Assembly (NCBI GenBank): GCA_015680685.1
Contig: MNCI01004534.1
Span: 1 to 64,000 of the forward strand
Source: Gnetum montanum
Lineage: Eukaryota > Streptophyta > Gnetopsida > Gnetales > Gnetaceae
Reading direction: 5' to 3'
DNA: 64,000 nt
Notes under the pieces: model-generated
Told to the model about the DNA's origin: nothing
The model's input: only the letters and a program-made list of their open reading frames with translations
The model's database searches: none
In this document: positions 35,984 through 46,530 of the stretch, piece after piece
Numbering within the stretch: position 1 is the stretch's first letter
How the letters are laid out: every line of letters starts with the position of its first letter
Translations under genes and position numbers: made by a program

Positions 35984-36109
35984 NNNNNNNNNNNNNNNNN
36001 NNNNNNNNNNNNNNNNNNNNNNNNNNNNNNNNNNNNNNNNNNNNNNNNNNNNNNNNNNNNNNNNNNNNNNNNNNNNNNNNNNNNNNNNNNNNNNNNNNNN
36101 NNNNNNNNN
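35984..36109. other. Assembly gap, 126 N
   Basis: In elements C and F about 1.0 kb separates the FYxDDPI motif from the MIDxG motif. Here 126 Ns stand in for it, so the gap length is not real. Confidence 0.9.
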
Positions 36110-37085
36110 AGAAATTATGTTGACCAATCTGAATTGTGATGAATAGGGGTGTTGTCATGACCTAACCCTTTTCAAGGTCATCCTTAATGGACTCATCATG
36201 GAATGTCAACTGAGACGACAATGGTTCTTCGGGCATAGCAGGGAGCATAATTGCATGGATTACTTTCTCCTCTGCTGGCATGTTTTTGTCAACTGGTATG
36301 GATGTTAACATGTGAACCAAAGCCTTGTGGTGTGTAATAGAGGTCATTACCAAATCGTACAGGCTTAAGCTTGTGTTCTTTTATTTCAAAGCCTGTTTGA
36401 CCTAAGTAAGAGTGTCTAGAAGGTCTCGTCCACTTTTTGGTTGCTTACCACCCTTCTCCTCCTCCATTCATCCTAGAAGACAAATTTCTCAAGGAGGAGT
36501 GGTTTCAAATTTGGAGCTAGATCCTTTTGGGTGAGGTGGTGTTGATTATGCACATGTAGTGGCATTAAGTTTTGGTGATGCGGTGGGCATAGATGTAGAG
36601 GACAAAGGGGTAGACTTGGAAGGACCTAGGGTAGTGCATTCCCTGGTCGTTTCATCCGTCGGATGCTCTTCCCGTTTCCTTGAATGGGAAGGCTATGATG
36701 CGATCTTGTGTTGGTTTTGTGGGATGGGGGTAGTTGAGTGTTTTGGCCCCTTAATGATGAATGGTGTTTGCCAGTGTTAGTGTGGGTAGTGGTGTAGTTT
36801 TGAATATGAAGGGTGCAGGGGCAAATGTCCAAAGAGTAACCTTAAGGACGAATGGTTGTTGCGGTTTCTTTTTTGTCATTATTTTCGCTATGCTACGTTG
36901 AGGTACACGAACCATAGACGGCTACTCTGGCAATTCCAAATTACCATCTACACCAATCATGTTGATAACGTACCCCACATTGTTAGCATTGATGGGGTCT
37001 TTGTAAACATGCATGGATTGATTCTAGGGGTGGACAAGTTTGCTTTCATCTAGCACCAACTTCCCTTGATCAATCATCCATTGAA
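36110..37085 (-). pseudogene. gag: Wrongly oriented contig: element D gag C-terminus and linker
   Basis: Bases 36110-36695 are the exact reverse complement of 37087-37672 (586 bases, no gaps), and both arms start right at N characters. Read on the minus strand from 37085, the contig gives QWMIDQGKLVLDESKLVHP, then MHVYKDPINANNVGYVINMI. This is the expected continuation of gag toward the protease. The contig therefore belongs in the other orientation and overlaps the next contig by 586 bases. Features drawn here on the plus strand would be false. Confidence 0.85.
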
Positions 37086-37086
37086 N

Positions 37087-38244
37087 TAGCCTTCCCATTC
37101 AAGGAAACGGGAAGAGCATCCGACGGATGAAACGACCAGGGAATGCACTACCCTAGGTCCTTCCAAGTCTACCCCTTTGTCCTCTACATCTATGCCCACC
37201 GCATCACCAAAACTTAATGCCACTACATGTGCATAATCAACACCACCTCACCCAAAAGGATCTAGCTCCAAATTTGAAACCACTCCTCCTTGAGAAATTT
37301 GTCTTCTAGGATGAATGGAGGAGGAGAAGGGTGGTAAGCAACCAAAAAGTGGACGAGACCTTCTAGACACTCTTACTTAGGTCAAACAGGCTTTGAAATA
37401 AAAGAACACAAGCTTAAGCCTGTACGATTTGGTAATGACCTCTATTACACACCACAAGGCTTTGGTTCACATGTTAACATCCATACCAGTTGACAAAAAC
37501 ATGCCAGCAGAGGAGAAAGTAATCCATGCAATTATGCTCCCTGCTATGCCCGAAGAACCATTGTCGTCTCAGTTGACATTCCATGATGAGTCCATTAAGG
37601 ATGACCTTGAAAAGGGTTAGGTCATGACAACACCCCTATTCATCACAATTCAGATTGGTCAACATAATTTCTAAAGAGTACACGTTGATGATAGGGCTAC
37701 TACAAATGTCATCCTGTTCCCCATAGTGGAAAAATTGGGTTTGGTGGTCCAAATCAAACCCACAACAACGTCATTTCTAAATTCATTCAACGGAGCACGC
37801 ATAGTGGTGAAAGCCACTGTCCATATTAACTTTATAATAGGGGACCAATTCCCCACAAATGCAACATTCATCATGGTAGAAGAGATTCTTGGGTTTAACC
37901 TGATCTTGGGGAGGTTGTGGTTAGTCCAACTCAGGGCTGTCTCTTCACCCATACACCAAGAAATCCATCTACCTTATGTAGGCATGGAGGTGGTGATCCA
38001 TGGCGATGAAGTGGCAACCCAGACGATAAACAACGTCGATATGGAGCAAGGTTCAGAGGTCATAACTTCTAAGAATGAAACGTTGATCTCCACCAAAGTG
38101 ACTTGTTTGGCAAATGAGTCGGCCCAAAACACCAGCTCAGTAAAAGAAACTACATGGGCTAAATTACCTTTTCAAGTGATAGATAATGACATAGAAGAAT
38201 ACCGTAACAAAGCCTCTCAGCCTTACACATCACCAAGCCCATGA
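37087..38244 (+). pseudogene. pol: Element D gag-protease linker and protease
   Basis: Linker motif (37429-37620): TSITHHKALVHMLTSIPVD. The protease core (37680-37990) starts at RVHVDDRATTNVILFPI, where the DDG site reads DDR, so it is probably inactive. It continues SFNGARIVVKATVHINFIIG, FIMVEEILGFNLILGRLWL and EIHLPYVGMEVVIHGDE. The open frame 37726-38244 (172 codons) ends with LPFQVIDNDIEEYRNKA. Downstream, instead of RT, come the 27-bp repeat array and the 3' end of the antisense gene. Confidence 0.8.
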
Positions 38245-38486
38245 TGGGTTAGAAAGCAATTGTGAGGATGATCGTTACTTGTGTATCGTAATAACTCCAC
38301 TGCTCCTTACCTAATTAACATTCTTTGTACATCTATTCCTTGTTTTCTTTACATTTAATTATCTACGCTAAGTGTCTAATTCATTCTTTAAACCAATCAC
38401 ATTACATCTACCATTTACATTGCACCATGGCCTGCTAAGGCCTAAAACTGGAAAAATTTTCCCTTACCATCATCCAACGACCTGAA

Positions 38487-38666
38487 ATGGCCTAAAACTA
38501 GTGATAGCCCGAAATGGCTTAAAACTATCAATGGCCTAAAATGGCCTAAAACTAGCAAAGGCCCAAAATGGCCTAAAACTAGCGATAGTCTGAAATAGCT
38601 TAAAACTATTAATGACCCGAAATGGCCTAAAACTAGCGACAACTCGAAATGGCTTAAAACTAAAAC
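38487..38666 (+). repeat. 27-bp tandem array after the element D protease
   Basis: Exact 27-base spacing of units starting ATGGCCTAAAACTAG at 38487, 38514, 38541, 38568, 38595 and 38622, with a last partial unit at 38649. The consensus core is ATGGCCTAAAACTAGCRA. The array lies between the protease stop and the 3' end of the antisense gene. Related arrays follow the protease in elements A, E and F. Confidence 0.9.
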
Positions 38667-38840
38667 GAGATGCTCATAACGAATTCAATTCATAAATAAA
38701 AAGAGAATAAAATGAAATAAAAATAAGTACAACATATAACACATAAGAAAAATTAATCTCTTTTTATTTCATTTTTTCTTTCAAAAATTAATAATTTTTG
38801 TAACATTCTTTGAATTCAAATAAAATGGTCGATTGTTACA

Positions 38841-41800
38841 CTATGACCCTTTGTCCCCTCCATCATTCCCTACTTCATTAGGCCCCGTGTTTTCACCTGG
38901 ATCCTGTACATAAAAAATGAAATAGTTAGTTAAATCTATAATAAAGAATGAAATAAAATAAATTATTACAACACTAAAGACTGACTCACTCGAGATGGCC
39001 CTACGTCTATCTCGGGGGGTATTCGATCCATGCTTGTCGTGAGGCATTGTAAGACCTTCTCTTTCATGATGTCAGCCCAATTCTTGTCATCTAAATCAGC
39101 ACTTGCTGCAGATTTCTCCTTCTCTATGGATGTCCATCTTGGGGGTCCTGGAGAAAAGGTGGTAATGGTGGTTTTTCCCATAGGAAAGGTCACTTCCCTC
39201 TCTGGGGATTCACTCACTGTCACCTGTTGCATGAACTTGTCGTAAGTCCTAGAAGTGCCAATAATGTCAACAAATACTTCATATGTATGAGACTTGACTA
39301 AGGCATCCCTATATTGGTTACGGTAGGTGGCACGTTCTAGCTTATACATATTCTTATGATTTTTCTATGCTTGCCCCCACTCATAAGCCTTAGAACTGTA
39401 ATCTTTCCAATTCTAGTTCTTTTGGGCTAATAGGTCCATTTGCATGTGCTACTCTATTATCTCACGAATGGCCTCATTATTTCATTGCATAGCCATCCAA
39501 TACCTTGCGTAGTCAATGACAGCCATGCACCAACTACCATCATTGGTGTCTCGAGCCAACAGGAATTCATTCCTAGATCAGAGATCTTCCACCTTGGCGG
39601 TCAGGTTGGCCTTCCCCTTCTCAAGCCTCTGTACTTGTTTCCAGAGGTCTTCATTCAAGCTCCTATATTCCCACAAGGAGCGTGTTGAGTACAAGGCACA
39701 TTGGCATGCCTTGTCGTATACGCGATGAGGTACTTTGTTCACCTCCGATGGAAATTCAGGCATAGCGTCAACCTCAACTACTCGTGTGGGATCCCACTTG
39801 AGACGAGAGGTTGTCAACCACACATAAAAAATGCATTAGTCACAGTGGCATGGTGAATGCAACAACAATTTAGAGTCTAGCATAACACGTTAACTTACCC
39901 ACTTCTAAGCCAACCCACCTCAGACAGCTGATCATGTCATCGACCACCCCTTCCATAAAAGTAAATTTATCAAGGGTCTCGGTCCATGGTTGCAAACGAA
40001 TCGTGGACAGGTCAGAGGTATCAACGCTGGTATCAGCTACATGGTAAAATGTGTTAGCTAAATTAGAGAGAACCATAATAGGGTTGACGAATAGTGTAAA
40101 TGATAGTGTAAAGCTCCTACCCAGCAAATCCTTAGGGGTGATAGTGGGGGGCTCGTCCATCAGCACACTATCAAATATGCGATCAAACTCACCAACATCC
40201 AAATGAAGCCCCTCTTCTTCCAGCTAACCTAGTAGCATAGTACCATCCTTGATGCTCATGTGCCCCTCCAATACTAAAATTCTCTTTGCAAAAGGGTCAT
40301 CGGTAGGGGCCTCTTCTTGATCACTAGGAGTCTCTTCCTCATTGGTTGGGCCCCTTTCTTCATTAGTAGGGGTCTCCTCTTCATTGGTAGAGACCTCCTC
40401 CTCACTAGCCAAGGCCCTTTCTTTTGTAGCAGAGGCCCCTTCTTCACCAGCTGAGGCCCTGTCCTTTGTAGTCGGAGCATCCTCCTTGTTTGTGCCAGTT
40501 GCCCCTATTATAGGGGTCGCTACCTCTTCTTCCCCTTCTCCCTCAGCTGATGAAACATAATAGTAGTAAGCAGATAGCATCAACTTAAAGTAGCTACTAT
40601 GCTATGCTACGTTACCTAGCGTAACACAGCATAGCAAACATTAGCAAATAAACAAACCAAAAACATACCAATCGAAGGCTGCACTCTGTGAAGTTTGAGC
40701 CACAGCTTCTTCCCTATTCTTTCATCTATGTGGGGAGGTTCCTCAACCAGAAGAGACATCTTGCATTGTAATTTGGTCATCATCATTGCTGCAATGAGGC
40801 ATTCCCCCCTTGTCACACTGCTGATGGTAGTTAGGGGTGCCTCTCCTAAGATGTCCTGGGCCCGAAAGTTGCATGCAACCCGATCCCTAGTTGTCATTGA
40901 AAATGATTCCTCGATGGCTTCCGGGGAATCCTAAGATTGAGTGGTATGGAAGACTTGGTAGATCCACGGTTTGGAAATCTGGTTACGATCTTGTAGTACC
41001 TAGACCCCATTCTCGTAGACTACCAAGAATTCTGCAAAATGCCACAGGTAGGATATAAAGAAGGGGTGATGCATGTTGAAATGGGACTCAAGCTTTCGGC
41101 GAAGCTTGACCATTTTGGCCTGCATGCCCTTGCAAAGGTGTTTTGTCCAATTGTAATAGATCCCATCTTCCATGTTATCCCTCATTATCTGAGCTTGCTT
41201 AATTCCAATGATTTTTCCTTGGGAGAGCAGCTTGGGGAAGGTGCAGGCACAGAAGACAAGGTAACCCGTTTTGGCCACCCATAGCTTCACCTTCTCAATG
41301 TAGATTCCCTTTTGGTCCTTTGCTTCCCCTAGCCACTCCTCAATGTCCCTATGATGGCTTACATCTCTCTTAGATTTTTCTCCTATGGGGAGACCATCAG
41401 AAGGGACATCGAAAAGATCCACGAACAATTGGTCGTTGACATCAAACACCACTTGCACACCATGAACATGTGTGCGGAAGAGATCCACTTTCTCGAAGAA
41501 GGAGTCGGAAGGAAATCATTTCGGTAGGTGGGATGTTCAGGTTAATGGCCAAAAATAAATCCATAAGCCCAGCCTCCTAAAGGTTATGGACAAGCATGGT
41601 TGGGGCCCCATTGCAGAGCCAACACTGAGTCTCCTTCACCTCCCCATACTTAAAAAAGAGGTTGGTATCGTTGCACCTAGAGGCCATCACAGTCACCTCC
41701 TGGGGTTTCTTCGCCACTAAAAAAATTCTCAAAAAACAAAAAAAATGGGTTAGCAAAAAATCAACATCACTCGAACATGTAATAGTGAATTCATAGTTTA

Positions 41801-43577
41801 GCGTACTAGGTTTAAATGGCATGGGAAATGGTGGAAGATCCACCAACACATCTTCAATGGTGAGCGGCCTGAGGGATGCCCATTCCCTATCCAACCAACT
41901 AGCTTCTTTACACTTCCCATAAAATTGAAAATACCAGGTTGGATAGGTTCTGAACTCACCCCAAAATTGGCCTATTACATTGGAGCACACATTCCCAGTA
42001 GAGGAAAACTCCTACAGGGCCATCTATGCTAATGCTAAGGTGTCTGTGTCACCGTGGAGACAACTCTTGCTGATAAAAAACCTGGAAAAAATAAGCATAT
42101 TTACACTATCAAAACCTATGTCTAGCATAGCATTGATTACACAATGCAACAAAATACCTTCATAGAACTCACTTTCTGGCATAGTAAATGGTTCTACGTG
42201 GATTTTGAAAGCAAGTGCCCATGTGACGAGCAACAAATAATGTGTTATATAAGTGATAGCACTTATACTTAGGCATCTCCCAAATCCAACTTAAGCATCT
42301 CAGGCTCTTTGGGCGCTGGTTGGAGCCTTCTACCTGCTTGCCCTTGATTGACCCATTAGTCAGAAATTTTAGAATTCTCTGATTTGCCCCAGGCAATAGG
42401 GTTTCTATGATTGCAGCTGCTGTCTCTGCTGACAAGTGTGACAAAACAAGCACACTGAAATGCTGGAGTAGGAACTGTAGGAAGTCCCATGCGTCCTCCT
42501 GGAACCAGACCACTTGCCGCTCCACATGTGCATGGGGAGGAGGGACATTGGCCACCAGTTTGCTAAGGCAACACATGACTCCCACAATCTCCAGGACAAT
42601 CAGGATGGGTTTCAACATGACCTTGCACAACGAAGAACCAAACGTTAGCACTACGTGCGAGCAGAGTTTACACATAGCATAATGTAACCCTTTGATCACG
42701 TATAGCATAGCATTACATTTTCATTTCATGTAGCGTAGCATGATTTCACAGTTGCAAAATAATAAAAATAAAAAATACACAATACAAACAAACAACAACA
42801 AAGCAAGCCCCACAACGTAGCATGGCCATCAAACTTCACACAACGCAACAACACTTAGATGACACGTAATGATATGAATGAACAACAATAGATAGATGCA
42901 TAACAACACAATGATGTAATCAACACATCACTATGACAAGCATAGCAATATGGCAGACTCAACAAAATAAAAATTTAATTACGTAGAGATATTGTAGATT
43001 CAATAGCGTAGCAAGGTGACGAACCCAAAGACCTCATGATGTACAGGCATATCACAATAAAAACACTACAAAGTGTAGACAAGTAAGAGTTCACTATACT
43101 ATAGCCATCCCAACCATAATTTGATTGTACAAGATAATTTGTGCTGTACTATGGTAAACACGTGTTACATTTGTGAAATCGCATAGATGGCCAAACCCTC
43201 CTGAGGGTGGCATGCTATGCTAACCATGCGCTAGGCTATCCGAACTTTCCCAAACCCTCACGATAAGGCAGTTGCAAAAATGATGGTCAAGGTGATACCG
43301 CATGCAGCTATAGTGTAACATCCATATAGCTGCGATGCCCAACTAGCAACAGTGGTAGCGTAGCGACCAAAATGATGACAAAAACAATGGAAAAAGGCGC
43401 AGATTCCAATAATAAGGATTGCAAAAGTCTGAACAAAAAAGTCAACATAGCAAATTACCGAGAAGACGGAGTCTCCTCCCTCACTTCAACTCGTGCCTGG
43501 GATAGGCATCCCAAAGTGTCCTAGACTTTTTCCACCTTGGTGAGCCCTCGATGCTTGTGTTTTCCTTTAGGTACCAT
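38841..43577 (-). pseudogene. Spliced antisense gene, copy 1 (element D), unknown function
   Basis: Eight exons, in transcription order: 43459-43577, 42173-42622, 41807-42081, 40669-41716, 40121-40546, 39899-40036, 38990-39810 and 38841-38903. Phases agree across all joins after allowing for one 2-base deletion near 41510. The start is ATG 43577 (MVPKGKHKHRG), 133 bases after a TATA box. Exon 2 contains EIVGVMCCLS and SWIWEMPKYKCYHLYNTLF. Exon 4 contains GKIIGIKQAQIMRDNMEDGI. Exon 5 is acidic, with EE/TNEE repeats. Exon 7 has a coiled-coil stretch (DLWKQVQRLEKGKANL) and YKLERATYRNQYRDAL. Exon 8 ends PNEVGNDGGDKGS. About ten stops, the deletion and two lost acceptors (introns 1 and 6) make this copy inactive. 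I recognise no family. Confidence 0.85.
40592..40636. repeat. LTR-type palindromic motif inside antisense intron 4, copy 1
   Basis: TATGCTATGCTACGTTACC followed by TAGCGTAACACAGCATAGC. It has the same arm structure as the element D LTR motifs at 33019-33423, but lies in the 122-base intron 4 of the antisense gene. Confidence 0.75.
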
Positions 43578-43709
43578 TTCTTCACTCACAAATGCTATCA
43601 ACTGCTATGCTATACCGCTTCGCTTTCTCTCGGCAAAATTACGCTACGCTCTAGATGTGGGCTCTTCTTTCTGACAATGAAAATGACAAGTTTACTAGGG
43701 GTAAACCCC

Positions 43710-43717
43710 TATTTATA
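43710..43717 (-). promoter_or_regulatory. TATA box of antisense gene, copy 1
   Basis: Minus-strand TATAAATA in the context GGCTATAAATAGGGGTTTAC, 133 bases before the ATG at 43577. Context, spacing and strand are the same in copy 2. A CCTCATTGG (CCAAT-like on the other strand) lies just upstream. Confidence 0.75.
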
Positions 43718-43904
43718 GCCAATGAGGTGAAAAGAAATTTCCATTTTCGCACCTTGAGTAATGTGGGATGCCCCATGTAGTGTAGCACTTTTGTGTCAAA
43801 AACCTGCAATAGTATAGCATTCTTATTTGCAAATAGGTGGGCCCAACCGAAAATTTCATCCCACCTTAAATTAGCAACCTAACTGTATGAAGCCTGCATG
43901 CCAT

Positions 43905-44270
43905 GGTCTGCAAAGACCTTAAACTAGTGACGTTTTACAAAGCCTACCTGTTAGCGGTCCACAAAGACCTTAAACTAGTGACATTCCACAAAACCTATTA
44001 ACGGTACATTCCACAAAACCTGTTAACGGTCCGCAAAGACCTTAAACTAGTAACCTTATCCACCCACCTGATAACAATCTGCAAAGACCTTAAACTAGTA
44101 GCCTTATCCACCAACCTGATAACGGTTTGCAAAGACCTTAAACTAGTAGCCTTACACTTACAACCCGTTAACGGTCTACCATGAGCTTAAACTGGCAACT
44201 TTAGCACCCATTTTGTATTTTAGAACTAGATCTCACAATGTTATGGTCTGCCAAGACCTTAAACTAGTAA
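43905..44270 (+). repeat. About 48-bp repeat array between antisense promoter and RT, element D
   Basis: Units with the core GCAAAGACCTTAAACTAGTA followed by variable CCTTA-type spacers ending TTAAC or ATAAC. About seven units, including GGTCCGCAAAG, AATCTGCAAAG and GGTTTGCAAAG variants. The core resembles that of the 27-bp array on the other side of the antisense gene (CTTAAACTAGT versus CCTAAAACTAGC). Confidence 0.8.
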
Positions 44271-44379
44271 CTTATGAACTTAGCCAAATATTTGACAATC
44301 ATTGCATGTTTCGTTATTACTTTGCAAATATTTATTAATATGTCCCATAGCTACAAATAGGTATCACTTGACTGGGCTT

Positions 44380-44396
44380 CTTCTTATTATGGCAGG
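44380..44396 (+). promoter_or_regulatory. Sense-strand 3' splice site before RT, element D
   Basis: A pyrimidine-rich tract ends TTCTTCTTATTATGGCAG, then GTTGAACAAAATGGCC starts the RT exon at 44396. The same TATGGCAG/GTTGAACAA junction recurs at 54347/54348. Ogre elements are known to carry an intron between protease and RT, so this is its likely acceptor. The donor is not identified. Confidence 0.6.
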
Positions 44397-45593
44397 TTGA
44401 ACAAAATGGCCATGCAGTGTGATCTACAATCACTGTTAACCTTGACAGGTCCTCATGGCAAGCTTGCAAGATATTTGAACTTAGAGTCGATAGATTGGAA
44501 TTCATCTACTGATAACACTGTAGCATCCCTAGAAATGTCTCTAGATTGGCCCAAACATTTTTTTCAAGACTTAGACTTAGAGGTCAAGGACGTGACCGAG
44601 GACCCTCTCATCAAAATACTAGTAAAGAAGTCCAAGGGGGAAGTAAAGACACTAAAACTAAGTTCCCTTCTAGATGAAAAAATGCAAAAGGATGTATCTA
44701 GAGTCCTTCAAGATAACATCAAAGTATTCGCATGGTCTTACAATGACATGCTAGGTTTGGAGCCATGGCTAATACAGCATAACATTGTATTGGACCTATG
44801 TGTCAAATCGGTTAAACAAAAGGCTCAAAAAATTAAACCAGAAATCACACTAGCCGTATGCAACGAAATCACTAAGCTATACCAAGTACGCTTTATTCGC
44901 GTGGTCAATTACTCAGAATGGATATCAAACATCATTGTAGTCTCTAAGAAAATGGGAGGTATACGAATCTATATAGACTTCCAGGATTTGAATAAAGCAA
45001 CGATTAAAGATAACTTCCCATTGCCGAGTATTGACCAACTTATTGACACTATGGCTGGTCATGTGTTATTATCCTTTATGGATGGATTCTCAAGTTACAA
45101 TCAAATTCGAATCAACCTAGAGCATCAATTGACAACTACGTTGACAACCCATTGGGGAACTTTTTGTTACACTATGATGCCCTTTGGTTTAAATAATGTC
45201 AGAGCAACCTATCAATGAGCCATAACCTACATATTTAGCGACTACCTCCTAAAGAGACTCAACGATTACTTGGATGACATAGCAGTCAAGTCTAAGATGG
45301 CTATCGATCATCCCATAGATCTAGAGGTACTCCTCAAACATTGTCATAGGCATGACTTGCATCTTAATCCAAAGAAGTATGTTTTTGGCGTAAAAACCAG
45401 ATGCATGCTAGGGTTTGTAGTATTGGAGGCTAGAATACGGGTGGACCGTGACAAAGTTAAGGTCATCGTTAACCTAGAACCCCCTAATAACCTTAACGAA
45501 TTGTGTGGGTTGCAAGGTAGAATACAGTTCATCAGAAGGTTTATAGCAAGGTTGATTGACAAGTTACACACCATGCAACACTTACTAAAATAA
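44396..45593 (+). pseudogene. pol: Element D reverse transcriptase (Tat/Ogre-like)
   Basis: Open for 273 codons (44397-45218), one TGA, then open again (45270-45593). Motifs: VFAWSYNDMLGLEPWLIQHN (44728), RIYIDFQDLNKATIKDNFPL (44963), LSFMDGFSSYNQIRI (45070), MPFGLNN with A-TYQ (45177), and NDYLDDIAVKSK (45262) with the YxDD catalytic box intact. The connection GLQGRIQFIRRFIARLIDKL follows (45508). The FAW-SYxDMxGLxP start and the GATYQ-type motif mark the Tat/Ogre branch. It is separated from its protease by the 6-kb antisense segment. Confidence 0.85.
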
Positions 45594-46166
45594 GGGGTTA
45601 ACTTCGAGTGAACAACCCGGTGTCAACAAGCCTTCAATGACTTAAAGAAAGAGTTGTTACACCTCCCAACTATTTACCCACCACAGAAGGATAAGCCTTT
45701 CTACATCTACTTTGCCACCTTAGACACATCTATCACAGCACTGTTATGCCAAAAAAGAGAAGATGGCTTTGAAATCCCAATCTATTACTTGAGCCATGCA
45801 TTAATCGCATACGAAGCCAAATACAACAAAGTGGAAAGGAATTGTCTCTCCCTAGTGTTCACACTAAAAATGTGGAGACATTACATGTTCCGTAGCCAAG
45901 TAAACATTATATGCAAAAGCAACTTACTTTGGGCTATCACGAACAACTTATATGAAAGTAGCAGGATAGCCCGAAGGAAAGCAATAATAGCGAAATTCAA
46001 TTTACACTATGTGGCCCAAGCATCAATGAAAGGACAAGTGATAGCTACGCAGCTTGCAACCTCACCCATTGATGATCAAGAAACCATAGAAACCGAATTC
46101 CATGATGAACATGTTGGCAGTATCAACCTTGTGCCATTGCATTTTGACGGCACATCAACCACATGA
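45594..46166 (+). pseudogene. pol: Element D first RNase H domain
   Basis: The open frame 45654-46166 reads LHLPTIYPPQKDKPFYIYFA, ALLCQKREDGFEIPIYYLSH, AYEAKYNKVERNCLSLVFTL and LWAITNNLYESSRIA. This is the typical Ty3/gypsy RNase H order, with the DxSxxA motif decayed to TLDTSIT. Its end overlaps the start of the second RNase H (LHFDGTST). Confidence 0.8.
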
Positions 46167-46530
46167 GGTGGTAGTGCTACCACCATCATTACGTTCCCCT
46201 CGGGGGACATTCAACCTTTTGCTTACCGCTTCATGTTCCTTTGTATGAACAATGTAGTTGAGTATGAAGGACTCCTTAGGGGCCTCCTAGTAGCCTAGCA
46301 ATTAAAGATTCAACATTTGGAAATCTGAGGCGATTCTCAACTTATTGTTAATCAAATCACTGAAGTCTACGCCTGTAAATCTTCATAGTTACAACCTTAC
46401 TGTGATTTGGCCAAAAACTTGTTGAAACAGTTCACCACGACAGACATCCAGCATGTGCCACACAGTGAAAACACCATAGCCTATGTTGTAGCTATGCTAG
46501 AGTTAAATGTGCCACCACACCTATTTGCGA
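46136..46530 (+). pseudogene. pol: Element D second, archaeal-type RNase H (aRNH)
   Basis: LHFDGTST carries the first Asp. Then come IITFPSGDIQPFAYRFMFLC, NNVVEYEGLLRGLLVA with the Glu, GDSQLIVNQITEVY with the next Asp, and HVPHSENTIAYVVA. This extra RNase H after the normal one is a recognised mark of the Tat lineage, so it places element D there. Stops (for example after GLLVA) inactivate it. Confidence 0.75.

Noticed and set aside
36162-37620. Two identical 63-codon frames on opposite strands (36162-36353 minus, 37429-37620 plus)
   Set aside because: They are the same piece of the element D gag-protease linker, duplicated by the misoriented overlapping contig. Not a gene pair and not a hairpin element.
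40592-40636. Transcription terminator hairpin
   Set aside because: It is in an intron and repeated in LTR U3, where a terminator would make no sense.
38841-43577. Assigning the antisense product to the plant mobile domain or a gypsy-type transposase-like domain
   Set aside because: Phrases such as GLPVGEKSK and LTIEDVLVDLP recall such families loosely, but order and key residues do not fit well enough to claim it.
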